A DNA stretch of 64,000 bases from Bradyrhizobium sp. 139 (GTDB taxonomy: Bacteria > Pseudomonadota > Alphaproteobacteria > Rhizobiales > Xanthobacteraceae): assembly GCF_023074175.1 (NCBI RefSeq), contig NZ_JADPKS010000008.1:1-64000 (forward strand), given 5' to 3'. Shown in pieces: positions 35,654-44,945 of the stretch. The translations under genes and the position numbers were made by a program. Every line of letters begins with the position of its first letter. The stretch's first letter is position 1. The notes under the pieces were generated by a model. That model was not told the DNA's origin. It worked only from the letters and a program-made list of their open reading frames with translations, and searched no databases.

Positions 35654-37042
35654 TTATTCCGCCGCCTGACGCACGTGGCGCGCGGTCGGCGTGCGCATGG
35701 TGACCAGTTCTTCAGCCGCGGTCGGGTGCAGCGCGACGGTGGCGTCGAAATCCGCCTTGGTCGCCTTCATCTTCACCGCGATCGCGACCGCCTGGGTGAT
35801 CTCGGCGGCGGCATCGCCGACGATGTGGCAACCAAGCACGCGGTCGGAGGCGCCGTCGACGACGAGCTTCATCAGCACGCGGGTGTCGCGCCCCGACATC
35901 GTCGCCTTGATGGGACGGAAACTTGTCTTGTAGATGTCGACATGGCCAAATTGCGCGCGCGCCTCGGTCTCGGTGAGGCCGACGGTGCCGACCTCCGGCT
36001 GCGAGAACACGGCGGTCGGGATGTTGGCGTGATCGACCTGCACCTCGCGCTTGCCAAACACGGTATCGGCGAAGGCATGGCCTTCGCGAATCGCAACCGG
36101 CGTCAGATTGAAGCGATGGGTGACGTCGCCGATCGCATAGATGCTGCCGACCGAGCTCTTCGAGAAACCATCCACCGCGATGCCGCCGTTGTTCGGGTTG
36201 ATCGCGACGCCGGCCTTCTCCAGGCCGAGATTGGCCACGGCGGGATGGCGGCCGATCGCGAACATCACCTGCTCGGAGGCGAGGCTCGATCCGTTCGACA
36301 GATGGGTGGTGAATTCGTCGCCATGGCGATCGACCTTGCTCACCGTGCAGCCGGTGAGAATGGTGATGCCTTGCTTCTCCATCTCGGCGCGCACATGGGT
36401 GCGGACGTCCTCGTCGAAACCGCGCAAAATGTTGTCGCCGCGATAGATCACGGTGACGTCGGAGCCGAAGCCGGCGAAGATGCCGGCGAATTCCAGCGCA
36501 ATGTAGCCGCCGCCCTGGATCACGATCCGCCTCGGCAGCTCTTTTAGGTGAAACGCCTCGTTGGAGGAGATCACGTGCTCGATGCCCGGGATCGAGGCGC
36601 CGTGGTTGGGCGCGCCGCCGGTGGCGATGAGAATGTATTTGGCGGTGATCTTCCTGTCGTTTTCGAGCAGGCGGACAGTGTGCTTGTCCTCGATCACTGC
36701 GCGGCTCTTGACGATTTGCGCGCCCGACTTCTCGACATTCGCAGTGTAGGCCGCCTCCAGCCGCGCGATCTCCTTGTCCTTGTTGGCGATCAGCGTCGGC
36801 CAGTCGAACGTCGCGGGCGGAACGGTCCAACCGAAACCGGCGGCGTCCTCGAGCTCGTGACGAACATGCGAGCCGATCACGAACAGCTTCTTCGGCACGC
36901 AGCCGCGGATCACGCAGGTGCCGCCCATGCGGTACTCTTCCGCGATCATGACGCGAGCGCCGTAGCCGGCCGCGATGCGGGCGGCACGCACGCCGCCCGA
37001 ACCGCCACCAATGACAAAGAGGTCGACGTCGAATTCAGCCAT
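35654..37042 (-). CDS. gor: Glutathione-disulfide reductase
   Basis: 462 aa flavoprotein. VIGGGSGGVRAA binds FAD; the redox pair is Cys43/Cys48 in GGTCVIRGCVPKKL, the glutathione-reductase version of the motif. VIQGGGYIALEFAGIFAGFG is the NAD(P)H site and YAIGDVTHRFNLTPVAI the second FAD motif. The C-terminal LHPTAAEELVTMR carries the His-x-x-x-x-Glu active site of the dimer. It keeps glutathione reduced. A dispersed repeat lies just upstream. Confidence 0.94.
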   Translation of the reverse strand: MAEFDVDLFVIGGGSGGVRAARIAAGYGARVMIAEEYRMGGTCVIRGCVPKKLFVIGSHVRHELEDAAGFGWTVPPATFDWPTLIANKDKEIARLEAAYTANVEKSGAQIVKSRAVIEDKHTVRLLENDRKITAKYILIATGGAPNHGASIPGIEHVISSNEAFHLKELPRRIVIQGGGYIALEFAGIFAGFGSDVTVIYRGDNILRGFDEDVRTHVRAEMEKQGITILTGCTVSKVDRHGDEFTTHLSNGSSLASEQVMFAIGRHPAVANLGLEKAGVAINPNNGGIAVDGFSKSSVGSIYAIGDVTHRFNLTPVAIREGHAFADTVFGKREVQVDHANIPTAVFSQPEVGTVGLTETEARAQFGHVDIYKTSFRPIKATMSGRDTRVLMKLVVDGASDRVLGCHIVGDAAAEITQAVAIAVKMKATKADFDATVALHPTAAEELVTMRTPTARHVRQAAE

Positions 37043-37064
37043 TGTCCACTCCGACCTCTTTCAG

Positions 37065-37132
37065 AGCATGATCCGGACCCGAAGGGCCGCGCCAGCGCAA
37101 AGTGTGGAGCGGTTTTCCGAAAAGATCATGCT
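37065..37132. repeat. Dispersed AGCATGATC...GATCATGCT repeat
   Basis: The ends AGCATGATCCGGA and TTCCGAAAAGATCATGCT are near inverted copies around an about 40 bp centre. This is a well-known type of intergenic repeat in Bradyrhizobium and related rhizobia, from memory. It sits between the start of gor and the DUF2059 gene, with TAAAGCGCGATAACG, a common neighbour of this repeat, following it. Confidence 0.7.
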
Positions 37133-37190
37133 CAAATAACAACCTAAAGCGCGATAACGCACTTTAGGATCTCTGATCAGATAGGCTCTG

Positions 37191-37709
37191 TCAGATCTCC
37201 TTGCCACGCTTGCGCATCTCGGCGCGGAAGGCACCCATTACGGTCTCGGCGAAATTCTGGGCCCAGGAGTTCATGAACGCCATGCTGAGCCCGATGGCGC
37301 GCGGCTCGGCATCGATCAGCTTCTTGCCCAGCGGCGACTTGTAGAAGGTGACGAGCTCCTTCAGCTCCTGCTCGGTGAACTCGCTGGCATAGACCTGTGC
37401 CATGCCTTCGCCGATCTCCTTCTCGCGACCGTTGAGCTGCTGGGCGACGACCCCGGCGACCTCGTTGAGATCCTTCTGGTAGTTGAGGTTCTGCTGGATC
37501 AGCGCGATCTTGGTCTTCTCGACCAGGCCGGGCACGGCGTTGGCGTACATCGCGCCCGCGTTCTTGATCGTCAGGATCTCCTTGGCCGCCGCGATGGCCG
37601 CCGGCGAGGACTTCGGCGGGGCCGCCTGCTGGGCGACGGCTGGAGCCGCCGACAGGGCCAGTCCAACAGCGAGGGTCGCGGCCGGCAACAATCTAAAAAC
37701 GCTCTTCAT
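37191..37709 (-). CDS. Exported DUF2059-family protein
   Basis: 172 aa. Signal peptide residues 1-27 (LLPAATLAVGLALSAAPAVA). The mature part is helical and contains IKNAGAMYANAVPGLVEKTK and the typical DUF2059 block EFTEQELKELVTFYKSPLGKK, followed by KLIDAEP. Likely periplasmic, function unknown. Its start is 2 bp downstream of the rpiA stop, so the two are in one unit. Confidence 0.85.
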   Translation of the reverse strand: MKSVFRLLPAATLAVGLALSAAPAVAQQAAPPKSSPAAIAAAKEILTIKNAGAMYANAVPGLVEKTKIALIQQNLNYQKDLNEVAGVVAQQLNGREKEIGEGMAQVYASEFTEQELKELVTFYKSPLGKKLIDAEPRAIGLSMAFMNSWAQNFAETVMGAFRAEMRKRGKEI

Positions 37710-37711
37710 TC

Positions 37712-38425
37712 CTAGTCTCCTTTCGGCTTACGCCGTTCAATCACGCGGATTCCCTCGCCGCCCGCCAAAACGGCCGAGCTGGCCAAGCCGATGAACAACC
37801 CATGCTCGACCACGCCGGGGATCGCGCTCAACGCCTTGGCGAGGCTGGGCGGGTCCACGATACGTCCGAGCTGGGCATCGACGATCCAGTGGCCGCCATC
37901 GGTGACGAAAACGTGGCCATCTTTGGCCTTGCGGACCGCCATTTGCCCGGAAACGCCGCATTCCGCAAATGCCTTCTCGATCGCGCGGCGCGTCGCCCCG
38001 AACCCGAACGGGATGACCTCGACCGGCAGCGGAAAGCGGCCGAGCGTCGGCACCCATTTGCTGTCGTCGGCAATCACGATCATGCGATCCGAGGCGGCCG
38101 CCACGATCTTCTCGCGCAGCAGCGCGCCGCCGCCGCCCTTGATCAGATTGAGCTCGGGATCGATCTCGTCGGCGCCGTCGATGGTGATGTCGAGATGGTC
38201 GATCTCGTCGAGCGTGGTCAGCGGCACGCCACAGCGCATCGCGTCGAGGCGCGTCGCCTCCGAGGTCGGCACCCCGATCACCTTGAGCCCGGTGCGCACG
38301 CGCTCGCCGAGCAGCTCGACGAAATGTTTTGCAGTCGAGCCGGTGCCGAGCCCGAGCTGCATGCCATCACGCACCTCCTCGAGGGCGCGCGCCGCAGCCT
38401 GCCGCTTCAACTGGTCCATGTTCAC
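37712..38425 (-). CDS. rpiA: Ribose-5-phosphate isomerase A
   Basis: 237 aa. [16 protein letters not shown] (phosphate loop), [25 protein letters not shown], with the Asp and Glu/Lys of the active site, and VVPFGFG-like [11 protein letters not shown] are the RpiA motifs. It interconverts ribose 5-phosphate and ribulose 5-phosphate. The start is GTG at 38425 (GAGGCGAG upstream) or ATG at 38419. It overlaps nothing and leads into the DUF2059 gene. Confidence 0.94.
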   Translation of the reverse strand: MNMDQLKRQAAARALEEVRDGMQLGLGTGSTAKHFVELLGERVRTGLKVIGVPTSEATRLDAMRCGVPLTTLDEIDHLDITIDGADEIDPELNLIKGGGGALLREKIVAAASDRMIVIADDSKWVPTLGRFPLPVEVIPFGFGATRRAIEKAFAECGVSGQMAVRKAKDGHVFVTDGGHWIVDAQLGRIVDPPSLAKALSAIPGVVEHGLFIGLASSAVLAGGEGIRVIERRKPKGD

Positions 38426-38603
38426 GATGCGCTCGCCTCTGAATCAAGGGTGCCGCCGGTATTGGCCGCTTGCGGCGGCCTGTGTAGCCTCGTTTCCCCC
38501 CGGAGAACAGGGTCTGGGGAACAGGCCTCTGGGTCGATCTTATAAGTTGATCTTATGGCTTCGGCCCTTGCGCGTGCGGAGCCGGCCCGATAGCGCTTGG
38601 ACC

Positions 38604-39278
38604 ATGACCTCCCCTCACACCATCGTCTTCGATCTCGACGGCACGCTTGTGGATACGGCGCCCGACCTGATCACCGCGCTGAATTTCGTGCTCGAGCGCG
38701 AGGGGCTGCCGCCCGTGCCGATGGCCTCAGCCCGTAACATGATCGGGGCCGGCGCCCGCAAGCTGATCGAGCGGGGACTGGAGGCCGAGGGACGCACCGT
38801 GGGCGTCGCGGACATGGACCGGATGACGGCGGATTTCGTCGCCTATTACGCCGATCATATTGCCGTCGAATCCCGGCCGTTCGAGGGGCTCGAGGCCGCG
38901 CTCGACCATTTTGCGGCGCAGGGCCATCGGCTGGCGGTCTGTACCAACAAGCTGGAATGGCTGTCGAAGCGGCTCTTGGACCAGCTCGACCTGACCCGGC
39001 GCTTCGCGGCGATCTGCGGCGCCGACACTTTTGGCGTCCAGAAGCCCGATCCGACCATTTTCCGCGAGACGGTGGCACGCGCTGGCGGAGAGGTCAAAGC
39101 CAGCATCATGGTCGGCGATGCCGGACCCGATGTCGGCGTGGCCCGGCGCGCCGGGGTGCCCGTGATCGGGGTCAGCTTCGGCTATACGGACGTGCCGATC
39201 GCCGAGCTGAAGCCGGACCGGCTGATCCATCACATGCGCGATCTGCCGGCGGCAGCCCACAGCCTGATGACGGCCTAG
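38604..39278 (+). CDS. gph: Phosphoglycolate phosphatase, HAD family
   Basis: 224 aa. FDLDGTLVDTAPDL holds the nucleophile Asp10 and Asp12; TNKLEWLS is motif II, KPDPTIFRETV motif III with Lys, and MVGDAGPDVGVARRAG motif IV. The cap domain (about 20-85) fits the Gph group. The start is the ATG that opens the first strand. It removes 2-phosphoglycolate, which is made during DNA repair and photorespiration-like metabolism. Divergent from rpiA. Confidence 0.9.
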   Translation: MTSPHTIVFDLDGTLVDTAPDLITALNFVLEREGLPPVPMASARNMIGAGARKLIERGLEAEGRTVGVADMDRMTADFVAYYADHIAVESRPFEGLEAALDHFAAQGHRLAVCTNKLEWLSKRLLDQLDLTRRFAAICGADTFGVQKPDPTIFRETVARAGGEVKASIMVGDAGPDVGVARRAGVPVIGVSFGYTDVPIAELKPDRLIHHMRDLPAAAHSLMTA

Positions 39279-39423
39279 GTCCACAAGCCCCTGAGATAGC
39301 TAGATTATTCCACGGAACGCTGCGTTAACCATCCATTAACTATGCGCAGTCCGCCGGTTGCCTGCCTGGAACGACGCTCCTAGGTTCGTCCGGGGATGTG
39401 GCGGTTCGTCGCAGTAGAAGTGG

Positions 39424-39918
39424 ATGGTCATGCGTCGTGTCATCGCGATGGCGTTAGCGGGTGCGAGCCTTCTGGATGCAGCAAGTCTTGGTGGCTGCTC
39501 CTCGATGTCCTGGGACATGTTCAAATCGGCGCCGCCGACCGTCCAGGTCAGGCTCGAATCCAATCCCCCGGGTGCTGACGCCACGACCTCGCTCGGCTCG
39601 GGCTGCAAGACCCCCTGCTCTGTCTCGGTTCCCGCCCCCGACGCCTCCTTCACGGTCGCTTTCGCCCTGCCCAAATTCCAGCCGGCGAGCGTTCCGGTGA
39701 ACGTGATCGAGACTCCCGGCGATTTCACCACGCCTGCCTCGGTCACCACCGATCCCAATCCGGTGTTCGCGGAACTCCAGCCGGCCACCCCGTCGAAACC
39801 GGTCCGCAAGCCGCATCGGCCGAAGAAGCCGAAACCGGCGGCGTCCGCAGCTGGTCCGGCTGTGGCCGCACCGGTCGCGGGTTCGCCGTTCCCCGATCCG
39901 AACGCGGGCAAGCGCTGA
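39424..39918 (+). CDS. Small PEGA-like exported lipoprotein
   Basis: 164 aa. The N-terminus is a signal-like hydrophobic stretch ([20 protein letters not shown]) followed by GGCSS, a probable lipobox at Cys25, so it is perhaps an outer- or inner-membrane lipoprotein. [20 protein letters not shown] followed by [16 protein letters not shown] is PEGA-like (P-x-G-A with TPC). The C-terminus is Lys/Pro/Ala-rich. ATG 39430 is another possible start. Function unknown. Confidence 0.7.
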   Translation: MVMRRVIAMALAGASLLDAASLGGCSSMSWDMFKSAPPTVQVRLESNPPGADATTSLGSGCKTPCSVSVPAPDASFTVAFALPKFQPASVPVNVIETPGDFTTPASVTTDPNPVFAELQPATPSKPVRKPHRPKKPKPAASAAGPAVAAPVAGSPFPDPNAGKR

Positions 39919-40037
39919 CCCCAAGCGCTGACTTACGTAACGCACCCGATTGTCCTCAGCCAGCGCGATGCTTAGATTGCTTCCAGAGCACCGCTAGGCA
40001 AAGGTGCGCCGTCGTCGTCAGTGACAAGGCCTCTCGT

Positions 40038-41072
40038 ATGAACGGAATTTCCGCGAGCCCCCGCGCCGCGCTGTCGAGCGCGATGACCGATCCGTTCGGG
40101 CGGACCATCTCGTATTTGCGCGTTTCCGTCACCGATCGCTGCGACCTGCGCTGCTTCTACTGCATGTCGGAAGACATGACCTTCCTGCCCAAGGCGGACC
40201 TGCTGACGCTGGAGGAGCTCGACCGGCTTTGCTCGGCCTTCATCGCCAAGGGCGTCAAGAAGCTGCGGCTCACCGGCGGCGAGCCGCTGGTCCGCCGCAA
40301 CGTGATGTCGCTGGTGCGTTCGCTGTCGCGGCATCTGTCGAGCGGCGCTTTGAACGAGCTGACGCTGACCAGCAACGGCACCCAGCTTGCGAAATATGCC
40401 CGGGAGCTTGCCGATTGCGGCGTCCGCCGCATCAACGTCTCGCTCGACACGCTCGATCCCAAAAAATTTCGCGAGATCACCCGCTGGGGCGAGATCGACA
40501 AGGTGCTGGAGGGCATCGAGGCCGCACGCGCCGCGGGGCTTGGCGTGAAGATCAATGCGGTGGCGCTGAAGAACCTCAACGAGGACGAGCTCCCCGAGCT
40601 GATGCGCTGGGCCCACGGCAAGAGCATGGGGCTGACGCTGATCGAGGTCATGCCGATGGGCGAGATCGGCTCGGGCCGTATCGATCAGTACCTGCCGCTG
40701 TCGCTGGTGCGCGCGCGGCTCGCCCAGCAATTCACGTTGACAGATCTGGCCGAGAGCACCGGCGGGCCGGCACGCTATGTCAGCGTCGCCGAGACCGGCG
40801 GCAAGCTCGGCTTCATCACGCCGATGACTCATAATTTCTGCGAATCCTGCAACCGGGTGCGCATCACCTGCACCGGCACGCTGCACACCTGCCTCGGCCA
40901 CGAGGATGCCTCCGATTTGCGCAAACCTCTGCGTGCATCGGATGACGATATGCTGCTTGCGGATGCGATCGATCGTGCCATCGGGCTGAAGCCCAAGGGC
41001 CACGATTTCATCATCGACCGCCGTCACGACCGTCCCAGCGTCTCCAGACATATGAGCGTGACCGGCGGTTAG
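40038..41072 (+). CDS. moaA: GTP 3',8-cyclase MoaA, molybdenum cofactor synthesis
   Basis: 344 aa radical SAM enzyme. The N-terminal cluster Cys35/Cys39/Cys42 is in [27 protein letters not shown] is the SAM GGE motif. The C-terminal cluster lies in [20 protein letters not shown]. The last residues are GG (SVTGG), required for activity in MoaA proteins. Length normal. Monocistronic here. Confidence 0.95.
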   Translation: MNGISASPRAALSSAMTDPFGRTISYLRVSVTDRCDLRCFYCMSEDMTFLPKADLLTLEELDRLCSAFIAKGVKKLRLTGGEPLVRRNVMSLVRSLSRHLSSGALNELTLTSNGTQLAKYARELADCGVRRINVSLDTLDPKKFREITRWGEIDKVLEGIEAARAAGLGVKINAVALKNLNEDELPELMRWAHGKSMGLTLIEVMPMGEIGSGRIDQYLPLSLVRARLAQQFTLTDLAESTGGPARYVSVAETGGKLGFITPMTHNFCESCNRVRITCTGTLHTCLGHEDASDLRKPLRASDDDMLLADAIDRAIGLKPKGHDFIIDRRHDRPSVSRHMSVTGG

Positions 41073-41242
41073 CATCGGCTGGCCGACCGCGGCTTATTTC
41101 CCTTAACTATCAACAAACTTCCGATTGACTGGCGGCACGCTCGCTGGTTTGGTGCGGCTGCCTCATGCCTGCGCGGCGAGACAAGCCGACGCGCCACTCG
41201 GTGCAGTCAAGACGGCCGGGGCAAATCGGGGAGGACCTATCA

Positions 41243-41824
41243 TTGACAGCGCTCCTTAAGTTGAGCGGCGGAATCGACGCGTTTACTCGCTGGACCGGCA
41301 AACGCCTGGCCTGGCTGATTCTGGTCGCCGTCATCATCTCGGCGCTGAATGCGATCGTTCGAAAGACGTTGGACACGTCCTCCAACTCGTGGCTCGAGCT
41401 GCAATGGGTGCTTTTCAGCATCGTGTTCCTGTTGTGCTCGTCGTGGACGCTGCTCGACAACGAACACATCCGAATTGACATCATCAACAACATGCTGCCG
41501 AAGAAGGCTCGCAACGTCATCGACGTGATCGGTCACCTGTTCTTCCTCATTCCGCTGACTATCGTCATGATCGTCACCGGAATACCGTTCTTCCTGCGCT
41601 CGTTCCAGATCAACGAGCAATCCGGCAACGCCGGCGGGCTGCCGCAATGGCCGGCAAAATCCCTGATCATGATCGGCTTCGCCCTCCTGCTCGTTCAAGG
41701 CATCTCCGAGCTGATCAAGCGAATTGCGATCATGCGTGGCATGATTCCGGATCCCCACGAGTCGCAGATTTCGGCGCTGGAGGCCGAAGTCGAGCACCTC
41801 GTTGAAGCGATCGAAAAGAAGTAA
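41243..41824 (+). CDS. dctQ: TRAP transporter small permease (DctQ)
   Basis: 193 aa, four membrane helices. The start is the TTG at 41243, preceded at eight bases by GGGGAGG; the longer frame to 41165 has no ribosome binding site. WLILVAVIISALNAIVRK, then WVLFSIVFLLCSSWTLLDNE with HIRIDII, is the DctQ signature. It is 27 bp ahead of dctM. The C-terminal tail is an acidic helix. It works with DctM and a periplasmic binding protein to import an organic acid. Confidence 0.86.
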   Translation: MTALLKLSGGIDAFTRWTGKRLAWLILVAVIISALNAIVRKTLDTSSNSWLELQWVLFSIVFLLCSSWTLLDNEHIRIDIINNMLPKKARNVIDVIGHLFFLIPLTIVMIVTGIPFFLRSFQINEQSGNAGGLPQWPAKSLIMIGFALLLVQGISELIKRIAIMRGMIPDPHESQISALEAEVEHLVEAIEKK

Positions 41825-41851
41825 CCGTTGGCGACGGTTTAGGGGGAAGTC

Positions 41852-43507
41852 ATGACCGCGTTTCTGATCGCCAATATGGCGCCCATCATGTTCGCGACGC
41901 TCGTCGTCGTGCTGCTGCTCGGCTATCCGGCGGCATTTTCGCTCGGTGCCGTCGGACTTTTCTTTGCCATTATCGGCGTAGAGCTCGGGCAATTCCACCC
42001 GGACTTTCTCCAGGCCCTGCCGGAGCGCGTCTACGGGGTCATGAACAACGACACGCTGCTCGCCATTCCCTTCTTCACCTTCATGGGACTGGTGCTCGAG
42101 CGCTCCGGCATGGCCGAGGATCTGCTCGACACCATCGGCCAGTTGTTCGGCACCATCCGCGGCGGCCTCGCCTACGCGGTGGTGTTCGTCGGCGCCCTGC
42201 TTGCGGCGACGACCGGGGTCGTGGCGGCGTCGGTGATCTCGATGGGCCTGATCTCACTGCCGATCATGCTGCGCTATGGCTATGATCGCCGCGTGGCGAC
42301 CGGCATCATCGCGGCCTCCGGGACGCTGGCGCAGATCATTCCGCCCTCGCTCGTCCTGATCGTGATGGCCGACCAGCTCGGCAAGTCGGTCGGCGACATG
42401 TATGAGGGCGCGTTCATCCCGGGCCTTGTGCTCGCGGGCCTCTACGCGGGGTACGCTTTTCTCGTCACCCTGATCTTCCCGAACGCCGCCCCGGGCCTGC
42501 CCAAGGAAGCCATCGGCTTCCGCGAGGAAAGCGGCGACCGCGGCCTGAAGTCGCTCGGCGTGCTGTTCCTCGCGAGCTGCGTGTTCGGCTGGTTCATGAT
42601 GCGGGATTCGGAGAGCCACGGCGCCGATTTCGTCGTGCTCAGCATGTTCTTCGGCATTCTCTTCGCATTCTTCGTCGCCGTCGTGAACTGGGGCATCGAC
42701 AAGCTGACGGGCTTCCGTTTCCTCTCGAAGATGGCGCAACAGACCACCTTCGTCATGGTGCCGCCGCTGTTCCTGATCTTCCTGGTGCTGGGCACGATCT
42801 TCATCGGTGTCGCGACGCCCACCGAAGGCGGCGCGATGGGTGCAGCCGGTGCCCTCATTCTCGGCTTCATGAAGCGGCGGCTGACCTGGGACCTGATCCG
42901 CCAGGCCACCGAATCGACGGCGAAGCTGTCCGCGTTCGTCGTCTTCATCCTGGTCGGGGCGCGCGTGTTCTCGCTCACCTTCTACGGTGTCAGCGGCCAT
43001 GTCTGGGTCGAGCACCTGCTGACCTCGCTGCCCGGCGGCCAGGTCGGCTTCCTGATCTTCGTCAACGCCTTCGTCTTCGTGCTGGCGTTCTTCCTCGATT
43101 TCTTCGAGCTCGCCTTCATCGTGATCCCGCTGCTCGGGCCCGCGGCGGAGCATCTCGGCATCGACCTGATCTGGTTCGGCGTCATCCTCGGCGTCAACAT
43201 GCAGACCTCGTTCATGCATCCGCCGTTCGGATTTGCGCTGTTCTATTTGCGCTCGGTCGCGCCGAAGGAACGTTATACCGATCGTGTCACCGGCAAGCGC
43301 ATGGAGCCGGTCACAACGGGACAGATCTATTGGGGCGCGGTGCCGTTCGTGGTCATCCAGGTCGTCATGGTGCTGCTCGTGATCATGTTCCCGTCGATGG
43401 TGATGCACTACAAGGGCGTGCAGTCCACCGTCGATCCCAACAGCATCAAGATCGAGATTCCTCAGATCGATCTGCCGCCGCTCGACTTCGGCCAGCCGAA
43501 GCAATAG
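41852..43507 (+). CDS. dctM: TRAP transporter large permease (DctM)
   Basis: 551 aa, about twelve helices, longer than the usual 430 because of a polar insertion near residues 215-245 and extra helices. GALLAATTGVVAASVISMG, GIIAASGTLAQIIPPSLVL and PTEGGAMGAAGALILG are the DctM transport motifs; FFLDFFELAFIVIPLLGP and NMQTSFMHPPFGFALFYL follow. Large permeases of this length go with TakP-like binding proteins, as seen here in the converging gene. Confidence 0.92.
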   Translation: MTAFLIANMAPIMFATLVVVLLLGYPAAFSLGAVGLFFAIIGVELGQFHPDFLQALPERVYGVMNNDTLLAIPFFTFMGLVLERSGMAEDLLDTIGQLFGTIRGGLAYAVVFVGALLAATTGVVAASVISMGLISLPIMLRYGYDRRVATGIIAASGTLAQIIPPSLVLIVMADQLGKSVGDMYEGAFIPGLVLAGLYAGYAFLVTLIFPNAAPGLPKEAIGFREESGDRGLKSLGVLFLASCVFGWFMMRDSESHGADFVVLSMFFGILFAFFVAVVNWGIDKLTGFRFLSKMAQQTTFVMVPPLFLIFLVLGTIFIGVATPTEGGAMGAAGALILGFMKRRLTWDLIRQATESTAKLSAFVVFILVGARVFSLTFYGVSGHVWVEHLLTSLPGGQVGFLIFVNAFVFVLAFFLDFFELAFIVIPLLGPAAEHLGIDLIWFGVILGVNMQTSFMHPPFGFALFYLRSVAPKERYTDRVTGKRMEPVTTGQIYWGAVPFVVIQVVMVLLVIMFPSMVMHYKGVQSTVDPNSIKIEIPQIDLPPLDFGQPKQ

Positions 43508-43529
43508 CGCCCGGCCCGCCCGGAAAAAG

Positions 43530-43557
43530 AACCCGGAGCTTTCGCTCCGGGTTTTTT
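43530..43557. terminator. Bidirectional intrinsic terminator between dctM and dctP
   Basis: A perfect 10 bp stem AACCCGGAGC/GCTCCGGGTT with loop TTTC is followed by a T-run on the plus strand and has an A-rich stretch (AAAAAGA) on the other side. It lies 23 bp after the dctM stop and 25 bp after the end of the convergent binding-protein gene, so it can end both transcripts. Confidence 0.92.
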
Positions 43558-43581
43558 CGTTTGGCCGATCGCGCCTCGCGA

Positions 43582-44670
43582 TCAGCTCTGCGAGTTGCGC
43601 GCCATGAAGTTGTCGTAGCCGACTTCGGCGACTTGGAACCATTGATAGCCGTTGTTCGAGAACGCGGTCAGCGATTCGTAGACCTTCTTGAATTCCGGGT
43701 TGGTGGCCGAGACTTCGGAGTGCAGCTCCTTTGCGGCCTTGAAACAGGCTTGCATGACCTCCGGAGAGAACGGATGCAGCTTGGCGCCGGCCGCAATCAG
43801 GCGCCGCAACGCCTGTGGATTGGCTTGGTCATACTTCGCCATCATCCAGTTGTTGGCGTAGTGCCCGGCCTGCTCGAGGATGCTCTGATAGTGCTTCGGC
43901 AGCGCATTCCACTTGTCCTGGTTGACGAAGGCGAGAAGCATGGGCCCGCCTTCCCACCAGCCCGGGAAGTAATAATGCGGCGCGACCTTGACGAAGCCGA
44001 GCTTCTCGTCGTCATACGGTCCGACCCATTCGGCGGCGTCGATGGTGCCCTTCTCCAGCGCCGGATAGATGTCGCCTCCGGCGATCTGCTGCGGCACCGC
44101 GCCGAGTTTGGCCATCACCTTTCCGGCGAAGCCGCCGATGCGGAATTTCAACCCGCTGAAGTCCTGAGGCGTCTTGACCTCCTTGCGGAACCAGCCGCCC
44201 ATCTGGCAGCCGGTGTTGCCGGCAAGCAGCGAGACGACGTTGTACTTCTTGTAGAACTCGTTGAGGACGTCCCTGCCGCCGCCCAGCATGTACCAGGCCT
44301 GGTTGATCCGCATGTTCGGTCCGAACGGCACCGCCGAGCCAAAGGTGAAGGTCGGGTCCTTGCCGAAATAATAATAGGATGCCGTGTGGCCGATTTCGCA
44401 GGTGCCGTTCTGCACGGCATCGAGCACCTGAAGGCCCGGCACGATCTCGCCGCCGGCAAATGTCTGAATCTGGAATTTGTTGTCGGTCGCTTCCGCGACC
44501 ATCTTGGCCATCATCTCGGCGCCGCCATAGAGCGTATCGAGTGATTTCGGCCAGCTCGTCGGCATGCGCCATTTGATCTCGGGCATCGACTGCGCGATCG
44601 CTGGAGCGGCGAGCGTCGCGGCACCCGCCGCACCAAGTCCGGTTACCTTGATGAAATCTCTTCTTTTCAT
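43582..44670 (-). CDS. dctP: TRAP transporter substrate-binding protein, TakP-like (DctP)
   Basis: 362 aa. The twin-arginine signal MKRRDFIKVTGLGAAGAATL ends near AIAQ. The mature protein has WPKSLDTLYGGAEMMAK, then MGGWFRKEV with Arg162, the likely carboxylate-binding residue, and [20 protein letters not shown], a TakP-type block. TakP proteins bind 2-oxo acids such as pyruvate with sodium. It faces dctQM on the other strand, so expression is separate. A paralogue lies at 52359-53450. Confidence 0.9.
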   Translation of the reverse strand: MKRRDFIKVTGLGAAGAATLAAPAIAQSMPEIKWRMPTSWPKSLDTLYGGAEMMAKMVAEATDNKFQIQTFAGGEIVPGLQVLDAVQNGTCEIGHTASYYYFGKDPTFTFGSAVPFGPNMRINQAWYMLGGGRDVLNEFYKKYNVVSLLAGNTGCQMGGWFRKEVKTPQDFSGLKFRIGGFAGKVMAKLGAVPQQIAGGDIYPALEKGTIDAAEWVGPYDDEKLGFVKVAPHYYFPGWWEGGPMLLAFVNQDKWNALPKHYQSILEQAGHYANNWMMAKYDQANPQALRRLIAAGAKLHPFSPEVMQACFKAAKELHSEVSATNPEFKKVYESLTAFSNNGYQWFQVAEVGYDNFMARNSQS

Positions 44671-44945
44671 GATGTCCTACCCTGATGGATTGTGATGATG
44701 GGCCTTCTTGCTGAGGCTTGGAGACAGCATGGAACATGCGTCATCCGATTTCCATCCCGACGATGGTGAGGGACACAAAATGCCCGGCTCCCCGCCATCC
44801 GGTCCTGCGACTTTAGGCTTAGACGGTCAGCGGACATGGCCTTCCACATCATGTTCCGCCTCAGCGGTGCATGACGCGTCGGGCGCGTGACAAGCGCCGG
44901 AAACATGGGCATACCGGGCCATCCCCCAACCTTGGGCCGCCGCAC

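Noticed and set aside
39919..40037. Possible molybdenum cofactor riboswitch ahead of moaA
   Set aside because: The 119 bp gap is short and I could not fit the conserved MoCo motif; left unannotated.
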